Shown piece after piece: positions 8,234 through 15,608 of a stretch of 52,834 nt of DNA; position 1 is the first letter of the stretch; each line of letters opens with the position of its first letter. The stretch is from JAKJGV01 sp964617565 (GTDB taxonomy: Bacteria; Verrucomicrobiota; Kiritimatiellia; CAIQIC01; JAGNIJ01), in contig CAZTYH010000013.1 in NCBI GenBank assembly GCA_964617565.1, positions 1 through 52,834 on the forward strand, written 5' to 3'. Both the position numbers and the translations under genes were made by a program. Under the pieces are notes generated by a model, which searched no databases, was not told the origin of the DNA, and saw only the letters and a program-made list of their open reading frames with translations.

Positions 8234-9166
8234 ATGACAACGCTTCGCGAGCTTGGGGAATTGGAGATCGTGCGACGCCTTGCGCGACTTCTCGGCGCTG
8301 CGCCGGATGGCGTGCTGGGCATCGGCGATGACACCGCCGTGGTGCGGGGCACGGACGATCAGGACTTTCTGCTCACATCGGATCCGGTGGTAGAGGGCAC
8401 GCATTTTCTGGCGGAAACGGATCCGTTGCGTGTCGGTCACAAGGCGGTCGGTCGTGTACTCAGCGATTTTGCCGCGATGGGTGGTGTGCCGGCGTGGCTG
8501 TTGATGGATTTGGTGGCGCCGGCAGACACGGATTATGCGTGGGTGGAGGGATTGTATGTGGGCGCCCGCGAGTTGGCCGGGCGCTATAATGTTCAGATTG
8601 TCGGGGGGGACACGGCGAGGGGTCCCGTGCGGGAATTACATGTATTCGGGTTGGGTTGTGTGCCGCGGGGCAAGGCGTTGCTGCGATCGGGAGCCCGTCC
8701 GGGAGACCGCATTTTTGTCACCGGTTCGCTGGGCGGGAGCATGGCGGGCAAGCACCTCGATTTTGAGCCGCGCGTATCGGAGGGCTGTTGGCTCCGTGAT
8801 GCGGGCGGTGTAACGGCGATGATTGATGTCAGCGATGGATTGGCGTCTGATCTCAGGCACATTGTTGAAGAGAGCGGTGTGGGAGCTGAGCTGATGGCCG
8901 ACGTGATTCCCGTTTCCGACGCGGCTCGCGCGGCGGCTCGCGAATCGGGGCTGGCGCATGCGTTACACGACGGAGAAGATTTTGAGTTGTTGTTTTGTGT
9001 GTCGCCGGATCGCGCGGAATCGCTGGCGGCCGAATGGCGTCGCCGGTTTGAGTTGGCTTGCACGGAGATCGGACGCGTAACGGATCAAAAAGGAAAGATC
9101 GTGCTGATTCAATGCGAGCATCGCCTGGAACTCGACGCCGACGGGTATGAGCATTTCCGGCGCTGA
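8234..9166 (+). CDS. thiL: Thiamine-monophosphate kinase
   Basis: A 310-residue protein with the whole ThiL motif set: ELEIVRRL at the N-terminus, GIGDDTAV for metal/ATP binding, SDFAAMGG, VGGDTARG, IDVSDGLASDL, HDGEDFELLF and a GYEHF end. ThiL phosphorylates thiamine monophosphate to the pyrophosphate cofactor in the cytoplasm using Mg-ATP. The frame is open further upstream (to 8144), inside mtnA, but the ATG at 8234 gives MTTLRELGE, which fits the family's N-terminus. No clear Shine-Dalgarno is seen, so translation may depend on coupling with mtnA. The gene ends 12 bases before the convergent PaaX-like gene, with no terminator hairpin between. Confidence 0.93.
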   Translation: MTTLRELGELEIVRRLARLLGAAPDGVLGIGDDTAVVRGTDDQDFLLTSDPVVEGTHFLAETDPLRVGHKAVGRVLSDFAAMGGVPAWLLMDLVAPADTDYAWVEGLYVGARELAGRYNVQIVGGDTARGPVRELHVFGLGCVPRGKALLRSGARPGDRIFVTGSLGGSMAGKHLDFEPRVSEGCWLRDAGGVTAMIDVSDGLASDLRHIVEESGVGAELMADVIPVSDAARAAARESGLAHALHDGEDFELLFCVSPDRAESLAAEWRRRFELACTEIGRVTDQKGKIVLIQCEHRLELDADGYEHFRR

Positions 9167-9178
9167 TGAGCGTGGATT

Positions 9179-9994
9179 CTATAGCTGCCGTAAAACATCT
9201 TTCACCGTGGTGACAAATGCTGTGTGATGTTCATACGCCGACTCGCCCAGATATCCTTTGGGCCAGAGCGCGCGGGGCAGGAAGGGGTCGTCTTCCATCA
9301 CAGAGAGGTAGGATTGCATTTCCTCTCGAGCGGCCTGCTCGATTTCCTCGCGGCGCATCAGGCTGGATTCAAGACGGCTGATCATGGCGATGCAGTTTTC
9401 GATAAACCAGCGTTGCTGGCTTTCGATCTTTTTAAAGTCCCAGGCATTGCGGACGATGTCCTGCGCTTTTCGACCGAGTACTGTCCGTGCTTCCAGCAGA
9501 TAGGAGACGTGTTCAATCGCAAGGGTTTTAAGAAGATCATCATACTCGGGTCGGATATCGTGAGGCGACACCCAAACGCTTTGTTGAAGACATCCCATGC
9601 GCAATTTATGGAGGTATCGGCCGAGGCCGGTTCGAAAGTTGCGTTCTTCTTCGGGGATGTCGTAGATGAACACGCGCCAGATGCCGTCCCATTTTGACTG
9701 CCACAGCTTATGCGGTTTGAAAGCCGGTTTTGGGGCCCTGCTTTCCGTCAGCTTTAGAACGCGCCGGCCGGTTTTCGATGACCGATACGTCAGGACGCCG
9801 GCCTTCTGCAGGCGATAGACGGCTGAGTAATAGGCCGAATTTGATTTGAAAAAGCATAACCACGAGTAGGGGGACCCCTGGCGGGTCATCAATCCACCAT
9901 AAAACCGAAGGAAATCAACAAACGAATCGCTTACATACCGCAAAGCCACCGTGGGTGAAAAATCAGGATGATAGAAGAAAGCTGGTTTGGTCAT
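9179..9994 (-). CDS. PaaX-family transcriptional regulator
   Basis: With the chosen start this is a 271-residue protein. It has an N-terminal winged-helix region (SFVDFLRFYGGL...SAVYRLQKAGVLTYR), then WDGIWRVFIYDIPEEERNFR and LHKLRMGCLQQSVWVSPHDI, which is the Cas2-like central domain of PaaX. A C-terminal domain follows with DDPFLPRALWPKGYLGESAY. PaaX of E. coli represses phenylacetate degradation in response to phenylacetyl-CoA; no such pathway is nearby, so the ligand and targets are unknown. The frame is open to a GTG at 10249, but upstream residues look non-coding and two palindromes fall there. I therefore favour 9994 (ATG, no clear Shine-Dalgarno); 10054 and 10168 remain possible. Autoregulation through those palindromes is inferred. 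Confidence 0.8.
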   Translation of the reverse strand: MTKPAFFYHPDFSPTVALRYVSDSFVDFLRFYGGLMTRQGSPYSWLCFFKSNSAYYSAVYRLQKAGVLTYRSSKTGRRVLKLTESRAPKPAFKPHKLWQSKWDGIWRVFIYDIPEEERNFRTGLGRYLHKLRMGCLQQSVWVSPHDIRPEYDDLLKTLAIEHVSYLLEARTVLGRKAQDIVRNAWDFKKIESQQRWFIENCIAMISRLESSLMRREEIEQAAREEMQSYLSVMEDDPFLPRALWPKGYLGESAYEHHTAFVTTVKDVLRQL

Positions 9995-10039
9995 AAGGCG
10001 TTGGAGTATATGCGGCCTCGTCAAATACTCAATATCATA

Positions 10040-10079
10040 TCTGTCACAAACCATCGCGGCCGCGACGCGTTGCGAGAGT
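10040..10079. promoter_or_regulatory. Second, half-degenerate copy of the PaaX-region palindrome
   Basis: The 12-bp core TCGCGGCCGCGA recurs at 10054-10065. TCTGTCA lies seven bases to its left (10040-10046), as TTTGTCA does in the copy at 10160-10201. The right arm (10073-10079) is not conserved. The two cores are 121 bp apart. If the PaaX-like gene starts at 9994, both sites lie in its upstream region. Confidence 0.5.
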
Positions 10080-10159
10080 GCTCTTTTCGATAAATGCTTG
10101 ATATGCTGAAAAATTATGCATTTTTTCCGAATAATCGTCTGCCGAGAGAGGGGAGTGAG

Positions 10160-10201
10160 ATTTGTCATAATTGATCGCGGCCGCGACGTGTAGTGACAAA
10201 T
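10160..10201. promoter_or_regulatory. 42-bp composite palindrome between the PaaX-like gene and pyrK
   Basis: ATTTGTCA (10160-10167) and TGACAAAT (10194-10201) are perfect inverted arms. Between them, spaced seven bases on each side, is the perfect 12-bp palindrome TCGCGGCCGCGA (10175-10186). The whole array has one common centre. It sits in the divergent region between the PaaX-like gene and pyrK and is a good operator candidate, possibly for the regulator itself. Confidence 0.6.
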
Positions 10202-10269
10202 GCTATGCGGTGGATGTTCGTATTTGACGGTCTGCAGAAAAGCCAGCACACTGTGCTGCCTGACTGACC

Positions 10270-11067
10270 ATGAGCATGAATTTGGAAGAGGTAAAAGTCC
10301 TGGAGCACCGCGAGATCATGGGCGGATACCGCCTGCTGCTCCTCGACGCGCCGGCCATCGCCCCTCATGTTTTGCCGGGTCAATTCGTTCACGTCCGGGT
10401 CCCGCACTACGAGGTGGCGCTGCTTCGCAGGCCGTTCAGCGTTTACAAGACGGAAGGAACAACGCTCTCCATCCTCTACAAAAACGTGGGGCGGGGCACG
10501 GAAACGCTGACGCATCTGCAACCGGGCAAGACCCTCAGCCTGATCGGTCCGCTCGGACATGGTTTTCCCACGCCGCAACCCGAACACATCCCCGTGCTTG
10601 TCGCAGGCGGTTACGGAATGGCGGCGCTCTATATGCTGGCGAGAAATGCTCCCCAAAAAGGCGCGGCTTTTTTCGGCGGCCGGAGCGCCCAGGACATCCT
10701 TTGCGCCGATGAATTTGTTTCCCTGGGATGGGATCTCCGCATCGCGACCGAAGACGGATCGGCCGGCTTGAAGGGGCTGGTGACCGACGCGCTGGATGCA
10801 TGGCTTAACAACGAAAGGCTGAATCGCACGCCGGAGTTCTTCGCGTGCGGTCCAAACGGTATGCTGAAGGCCGTCGGCGATCGCGCAATCAAGGGGACGT
10901 GGAAAGCATGGCTTTCCATGGATCGCAACATGGGGTGCGGTGTGGGCGCGTGCTTGACGTGCGTGCAGAAAATACGGAATCCGGAGGGCGATTGGGAGTG
11001 GAAGCGTTGCTGCAAGGAGGGGCCGGTGTTTGAGTCGCGCGAGATTGTATGGGAGAAAGAAAGTTAA
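10270..11067 (+). CDS. pyrK: Dihydroorotate dehydrogenase B, electron-transfer subunit
   Basis: A 265-residue iron-sulfur flavoprotein of the ferredoxin reductase family. It has an FAD-binding barrel with RRPFSV at 53-58 and GPLGHGF at 93-99, an NAD-binding region with GGYGMAALY at 113-121, CGPNGML at 193-199, and a C-terminal 2Fe-2S cluster formed by C223, C228, C231 and C247 or C248. PyrK passes electrons from PyrD's FMN to NAD+ in pyrimidine synthesis. The ATG at 10276 is an alternative start. The gene overlaps pyrD by 19 bases, which implies translational coupling and a PyrD2K2 complex. It is divergent from the PaaX-like gene with a short, palindrome-rich region between. Confidence 0.93.
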   Translation: MSMNLEEVKVLEHREIMGGYRLLLLDAPAIAPHVLPGQFVHVRVPHYEVALLRRPFSVYKTEGTTLSILYKNVGRGTETLTHLQPGKTLSLIGPLGHGFPTPQPEHIPVLVAGGYGMAALYMLARNAPQKGAAFFGGRSAQDILCADEFVSLGWDLRIATEDGSAGLKGLVTDALDAWLNNERLNRTPEFFACGPNGMLKAVGDRAIKGTWKAWLSMDRNMGCGVGACLTCVQKIRNPEGDWEWKRCCKEGPVFESREIVWEKES

Positions 11068-11984
11068 CCGTGAGGCCGGACTTGTCAGTCAATATCGGCG
11101 GAATACGGATGAAAAATCCGGTGATGACCGCATCCGGAACTTTTGGTTATGGACCGGAATATGCCGAGCTGATTGATTTGAACCGGTTGGGCGCGATTGT
11201 CGTGAAAGGTATCTCGCTGCAACCGGTGAAGGGTAATCCGCCGCCGCGAACCGTTGAGGTGTCCAGCGGACTGATCAACGCGATCGGCCTTCAGAATCCG
11301 GGCGTAGATGGGTTTGTCCGGGACTATATTCCGTTCTTGAGGCACTTCGAAACGCCGTTGATCGTGAATATATGGGGTCGCGCGATCGAGGAATATGAAC
11401 AGGTGGCGGAACGCTTCGATGCAACCGATGGAGTTGCGGGACTAGAGATTAATGTGTCGTGCCCGAATATCAAAGAGGGAAGCTGCATGTTCAGCAGCGA
11501 CATCGAGATGTTCAAGCGCGTCGTGTCCGCCGTGCGCAAGAAAACGAAGCTGCCGATGATTCCAAAGCTCGCGCCCGATAATGCGCATATCGCGAAATTT
11601 GCCAGGGCTGCGGAAGAATGTGGGGCGGACGCGATTTCGTTGATCAACACGATCCCGGCGATGGCGATTGACGTGGAGACTCGCCGCCCCATTCTCGGCA
11701 ACAAAACCGGCGGGCTTTCAGGGCCTGCGATCAAGCCGGTTGCCGTCAAGCAGGTCTGGGATGCCGCGCGGGCAGTCAAGATTCCGATCGTCGGCATCGG
11801 AGGCATCTATTCGTCTTCCGATGCGTTGGAGTTCATTATCGCTGGCGCGTCAGCGGTGGCGGTCGGCACGGCGAATTTCACACAACCCTCCACGGTGCTG
11901 GATGTAATTGACGGCCTCGCGACTTATCTTGAGCGTCATCGCATGACGCGTGTCGAAGACTTGGTCGGGAGTCTGAAGGTATGA
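11049..11984 (+). CDS. pyrD: Dihydroorotate dehydrogenase B (NAD-dependent), catalytic subunit
   Basis: A 311-residue class 1B enzyme. FMN and orotate binding features are TASGTFGYG near 28-36, VVKGISL with K53, NAIGLQNPG near 77-85, and INVSCPN with the catalytic-base cysteine C138, which distinguishes class 1 enzymes from serine-using class 2. Near the C-terminus GIGGI and AVGTANF bind the FMN phosphate. It oxidises dihydroorotate to orotate in the cytoplasm, with PyrK as partner. The start overlaps the end of pyrK by 19 bases, and the stop overlaps the next ATG as ATGA. Confidence 0.95.
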   Translation: MGERKLTVRPDLSVNIGGIRMKNPVMTASGTFGYGPEYAELIDLNRLGAIVVKGISLQPVKGNPPPRTVEVSSGLINAIGLQNPGVDGFVRDYIPFLRHFETPLIVNIWGRAIEEYEQVAERFDATDGVAGLEINVSCPNIKEGSCMFSSDIEMFKRVVSAVRKKTKLPMIPKLAPDNAHIAKFARAAEECGADAISLINTIPAMAIDVETRRPILGNKTGGLSGPAIKPVAVKQVWDAARAVKIPIVGIGGIYSSSDALEFIIAGASAVAVGTANFTQPSTVLDVIDGLATYLERHRMTRVEDLVGSLKV

Positions 11985-13579
11985 TTATGCGTTGTCGTCC
12001 GATCCTTTTCCGGCTTGTGCTTCTGGTTGCGGTCATTGCGGGCCTGTGGTGGCTGTTTCACGTGCCTTATGTTCCAAGATTGATGTTCAAGCCGATTCCT
12101 TCTGGAGCGGTCTTCGTAACACAACATCGCGAGTTGGCCCGGCGATGGGACAGCATTTATCGCAATCCATTGGCGTTGAGCCTCTTATCCTCTGCGGGCG
12201 TAAAGCGCTCCGCGCTTAAAGATCTGGCCGACGATCCACAGGTCCGTCCGTGGTTCGAGAAGCTGGCCTCCAGAGATACAGTGCTGGCGTACGTTCCGGC
12301 CATGGGTCCGGATCGGGAGCCCGTATGGGTCATGACGAGCTGGTTGGGCGGGCGCAGCCAGCGATTGCGTTGGCAGTTAGGCTGGAGCAAGCTGGAAGGA
12401 TTCACGCAAGCGCCGGCTCACCGGGGAAGAACGTACTGGATTGTGGACGACGAAATGCTTTCTTCGGAGAACACGCTGACGCTGGCGCTGGTGGAGGGCA
12501 TGCTCATAGGTTGTATATCGTGGCGGCACGAGACGATGCGCGATGTGTTGGACACGCTGGACGGCATGAGGCCTTCGGTGCTTCAACGGACGGGTTTTCC
12601 AAACCAGGTGGCGTGGCTGGATGACGAACAAACGATGGATCGCGGCTGGCTGGATGCCGCTGCGCTGATGGGTTGGCGCGGTCCGGCGGCCAAACCTTTC
12701 GCCTATGAGTTCACCGAAATTTCCCCTACCACCTTTGTCGGACGGATGCAATGGGATCATGCCCCGAAGAGCTTTCCGTCCGGCTGGGATGAGACACGGA
12801 AAGCAAGCTTGTCGGCCTTGCTGGGAGAGACCCCGATCGCGGTTTGCGCCGTGTCGTCCGACTGGCTGCCCGCGTCGCTGGATGGAGCGCAGGCAGGCTT
12901 TTTGTACAGCGTGGCGCGCGAGATTGTTCGCGAGCAGGGAGCTGAAGGCGTTGCGGTAGCATTGCTTGGGGGAGAGTATGGAGGCCGGTTGCTGGGCATC
13001 CGTGTGCCGTCTGTTCTGCTGGCCATTCCGTTGCAGGATGCCGGCGCTGTTCCGGCGCGCATGCAACGCATGCTGGATCGGTTGAATGCGCGAAATCGCT
13101 GGGGATTGATTCCTCATCGCCTGGATATCGGCGCAGGCGAAATCACTATTCTCGAAGGCACGGCGGGCACGTTATATGCGCGATTGCCCTTGCAGGATAA
13201 GCCGGCGTACGCAGTGAAGGGCGATTGGTTGCTGTTTGCGAGCAACGCGGATGCGTTGGCCAATGTACTGAGGCGGGAGACCGGTGTTTCGGATGCACCA
13301 CCCTGTTGGTCGGCTGGCTCCGACGTTGCCGCCACCCCTCTTTATTTATGGGCGGACTTCATGCGCGGAAGCCAGACGCTTCGTCTCGCGATCTCGGCCT
13401 ACTCGCTTAAATTATTGGTGGAAGATGCGCGTGGTACAATGGAACAGCGTCAGCGATTGAATGAGATACGCGCATGGCTTGATGTGCTGGAGCCGCTCGG
13501 TCAATTCGCGGTGCGCGCAGAGCCCCGCGGTGAAGACACCACGGTTCATTTCCGAATCGGGAGAATTTGTGAGCCTTGA
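11981..13579 (+). CDS. Membrane-anchored protein of unknown function, coupled to pyrD and pgpA
   Basis: A 532-residue protein with one N-terminal membrane helix (about residues 8-26, FRLVLLVAVIAGLWWLF) and no further helix, so the rest is probably periplasmic. The body is a mixed alpha/beta sequence with no motif that I recognise. Its layout (signal anchor, PSGAVFVTQHRELARRW, repeated pairs of substrate-free beta segments) faintly recalls the uncharacterised DUF3352-type periplasmic proteins, but I would not assign it. The start overlaps the pyrD stop as ATGA and its end overlaps pgpA by 11 bases, so four genes pyrK-pyrD-this-pgpA form a strictly overlapping operon. A role in the envelope is plausible from the PgpA neighbour only. 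Confidence 0.75.
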   Translation: MIMRCRPILFRLVLLVAVIAGLWWLFHVPYVPRLMFKPIPSGAVFVTQHRELARRWDSIYRNPLALSLLSSAGVKRSALKDLADDPQVRPWFEKLASRDTVLAYVPAMGPDREPVWVMTSWLGGRSQRLRWQLGWSKLEGFTQAPAHRGRTYWIVDDEMLSSENTLTLALVEGMLIGCISWRHETMRDVLDTLDGMRPSVLQRTGFPNQVAWLDDEQTMDRGWLDAAALMGWRGPAAKPFAYEFTEISPTTFVGRMQWDHAPKSFPSGWDETRKASLSALLGETPIAVCAVSSDWLPASLDGAQAGFLYSVAREIVREQGAEGVAVALLGGEYGGRLLGIRVPSVLLAIPLQDAGAVPARMQRMLDRLNARNRWGLIPHRLDIGAGEITILEGTAGTLYARLPLQDKPAYAVKGDWLLFASNADALANVLRRETGVSDAPPCWSAGSDVAATPLYLWADFMRGSQTLRLAISAYSLKLLVEDARGTMEQRQRLNEIRAWLDVLEPLGQFAVRAEPRGEDTTVHFRIGRICEP

Positions 13580-14060
13580 CAAATCCAGTTCATCCGCAAA
13601 GTGGGTCATCCCTTTTGCCACGGGTTTCGGATTGGGTTTCAGCCCGCTTGCGCCAGGCACGGTGGGCACGCTGCTCGGTGTCGGAATCGTCTGGCTGACC
13701 AACACATATCTCGGGATTGTGTGGCAAACGGTGGCTGCGGTCATCCTGGCGTTGCTTGCGATTCCAATTTGCGATGCCGCAGAAAAGCATTTCGGAAAGA
13801 AGGATCCGCATTGCATCGTGGCGGACGAATACCTGACGTTTCCGCTCTGCATGATCGGGTTGCCGTTGCAACCGTGGCTGGTGATCTTTGCGTTCCTTTC
13901 GAATCGCGCGCTGGATATCGTCAAGCCCCCGCCTGCGCGGCGGCTCCAGGATTTGCCTGGTGGATGGGGGATTGTGGTGGACGATGTTGTGTCGTCGCTG
14001 TACAGCCTGGCGTGCAATCACATGGCGTATTGGGTGGTGTCGCGATGGTTGCAGGGGTAG
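13569..14060 (+). CDS. pgpA: Phosphatidylglycerophosphatase A
   Basis: A 163-residue integral membrane phosphatase of standard length. Visible motifs are FGLGFSPLAPGTVGTL at the N-terminus, DPHCIVADEYLTF, and NRALDIVKPPPARR followed by GGWGIVVDD, the aspartate-rich metal site of PgpA. It dephosphorylates phosphatidylglycerophosphate to phosphatidylglycerol in the inner membrane. The GTG at 13569 is chosen because GGGAGA lies five bases upstream and the protein then has the family's usual N-terminus; the open frame extends to 13461 inside the previous gene. It overlaps the preceding gene by 11 bases and is the last of the pyrKD operon. The 141 bases after it hold only a weak GAAGA/TCTTC hairpin. 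Confidence 0.93.
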   Translation: MSLDKSSSSAKWVIPFATGFGLGFSPLAPGTVGTLLGVGIVWLTNTYLGIVWQTVAAVILALLAIPICDAAEKHFGKKDPHCIVADEYLTFPLCMIGLPLQPWLVIFAFLSNRALDIVKPPPARRLQDLPGGWGIVVDDVVSSLYSLACNHMAYWVVSRWLQG

Positions 14061-14201
14061 TTGTGTATTGTTGGGCTTGGGCTTTGTAGTACATAGCGGT
14101 GCGGAAAGGCGGCGGCAATCGTTTTGGCGATGATGCACCTTGGAAGAGAAATCTTCTCAACAAAACAAGATTCAGCACGAGCGTAGGGCGAAGCCGGAGG
14201 G

Positions 14202-14765
14202 TTACCGCGACACGGTCATCTTCTGGAACTTGACCCCTTGCGCGGTGATGCTGTTGATGCGCCAACTGTAACGGCGATTATTGTGGGACACAGAGACGGA
14301 GTCGCCTTCACCGACGACTTCATTATTCACAACAGCCATATATTTGCCGCCGCCAACGCTCATGATTCCGCGTACGGAAACGGAGCGCAAGGCCTCATCC
14401 CATCGTGGTTCTTCGTCCACCACTACTTCGGTTGCAAGCTCCACGACCGAGGTGGATGATGCGGCTTGTGTCGGCGCCGGCGGAACATATCCGACCGGCC
14501 AGAACGGATCGCGCAACTCGGACGATTCCATGATCAGCAACTGCAGCACATTGGTTTCCGGTGGCGGTGGCAGTTGGTCGGAGGGGGTTGCGCCGAATTC
14601 AAGCAGGCTATCCATCGGATCCGTGCCGGACTGTGCCTCCGGGGCCTGTTTTTCGAGTTGAGACGGGGTTTGTGCGAAACCGCATTCAGCGAAAAATAGA
14701 ACCAGAAATCCTGTGATCGCCCGGACAAGCCACCGCGTGTTATATCCCTGGCAACGATTCTTCAT
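14202..14765 (-). CDS. PilP/GspC-like periplasmic protein of the secretin system
   Basis: A 187-residue protein with a signal peptide (about 1-32, ending FFAECGFAQ), a low-complexity stretch with PPPPET, then SSELRDPFWPVGY. The C-terminal 70-residue beta domain reads VRGIMSVGGGKYMAVVN, then VVGEGDSVSV, then WRINSITAQGVKFQKM. A R-DPF motif before a VRGI-GD-V-I-V beta domain is the layout of PilP and the GspC homology region, which bind the secretin's N0 domain and link it to PilNO. The start at 14765 has AAGGA 11 bases upstream and places the signal peptide correctly; the frame runs on to 14864. It is divergent from the pseudopilins and is the only PilP candidate, because pilP is missing from between pilO and the secretin gene. 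Confidence 0.65.
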   Translation of the reverse strand: MKNRCQGYNTRWLVRAITGFLVLFFAECGFAQTPSQLEKQAPEAQSGTDPMDSLLEFGATPSDQLPPPPETNVLQLLIMESSELRDPFWPVGYVPPAPTQAASSTSVVELATEVVVDEEPRWDEALRSVSVRGIMSVGGGKYMAVVNNEVVGEGDSVSVSHNNRRYSWRINSITAQGVKFQKMTVSR

Positions 14766-15149
14766 TATGAAGTCTGTTCCTTGCACGTGATAACTTGTGT
14801 ACCCTAAAGCGCTGATCTCCGACAGCTCTAAATTTTTTTTGCCACCAGAGGTATATTTAATCAAGAGCTTCGCGGAAGTTGTTGAGACAGGGAGGAGTAG
14901 CTATAGATTTCCGGACTTCATTAATCGAAAAGAGCGATTTCAGCGGTGTCATATTCTCAATATTGAGAATGTGACACGACTTATGGGGTGGTTTGGGTAG
15001 TAGGGATGGACCGTCGGGCCTTGAAAGACATACAATATATCGAGGAAGAGTTTTCGGTTGATACGAACCTCGTCGCGGGGCACGAAAACTGCTATAAAAT
15101 AAGTAGATTTTGTTCAGAAATGTACAGACGTAGCGTGTGGAGCATGAGA
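14766..15149. promoter_or_regulatory. Divergent intergenic region with a 32-bp near-perfect palindrome
   Basis: No gene is evident in these 384 bases between the PilP-like gene and the pseudopilins. At 14946-14977 the half-site GTGTCATATTCTCAAT is followed by its inverse with one mismatch (15 of 16 pairs). There is no T-run after it and the centre is AT-rich, so it reads as an operator rather than a terminator. AT-rich stretches at about 14828-14870 could hold promoters for the minus-strand gene. The short frames here (MVWVVGMDRRALK... from 14988) lack a Shine-Dalgarno and are not claimed. Confidence 0.6.
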
Positions 15150-15608
15150 ATGAAGGCCAACGCCACAGCAGGGCTATGCGGGAGGCGGGGTGGTTTCAGC
15201 ATTGTTGAAGTGGTCGTGACCATGACGTTGGTAGCGATGTTCATGGCCGGGGCATATGTGCTGATCGTGCAAACCTCGAAACTGAGTCGCGCGGCCAGAG
15301 ATAAATATATTGCGGCGACACTTTGCAAGAATCGTCTCGAGCGAGCGCGGAACTTCGATTACGCCGATCTTCATTTGCTAATAGAAAACAATCTGGTTGT
15401 GAATGACAACGGCACGCCGACTGCGCAGGGTAAATTCAGGCGCACGACGACCGTGAACACAAATTATGTTCCGCCGGTGGCGAATCCGGGTTACACCGGC
15501 GGGGTTACGCAGATCAGCGTTACGGTCGCGGTGAAAGACCTGCAGTCGGGATCCTTCGGTCCGATGGAGGAAACGCTGAGCACCTTGTACACGGAGTACC
15601 TGGAATGA
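15150..15608 (+). CDS. Type IV prepilin-like protein (PilV/GspI-type minor pseudopilin)
   Basis: A 152-residue protein with a class III leader: basic/polar MKANATAGLCGRRGG, then a cleavage point before FSIVEVVVTM. The mature protein would start with N-methylated Phe and carries Glu at +5. A hydrophobic helix of about 25 residues follows (VVTMTLVAMFMAGAYVLIV) and then a short globular domain. Prepilin peptidase would process it, and it would be assembled into a pilus or pseudopilus tip. I chose the ATG at 15150 because GGAG lies seven bases before it; ATGs at 15144 and 15120 and the open frame to 14988 are alternatives. Its stop overlaps the next start as ATGA. Confidence 0.85.
   Translation: MKANATAGLCGRRGGFSIVEVVVTMTLVAMFMAGAYVLIVQTSKLSRAARDKYIAATLCKNRLERARNFDYADLHLLIENNLVVNDNGTPTAQGKFRRTTTVNTNYVPPVANPGYTGGVTQISVTVAVKDLQSGSFGPMEETLSTLYTEYLE

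Noticed and set aside
14988..15149. N-terminal extension of the PilV-like protein
   Set aside because: It would place more than 50 residues before the prepilin leader and has no Shine-Dalgarno; the ATG at 15150 gives a normal class III leader.
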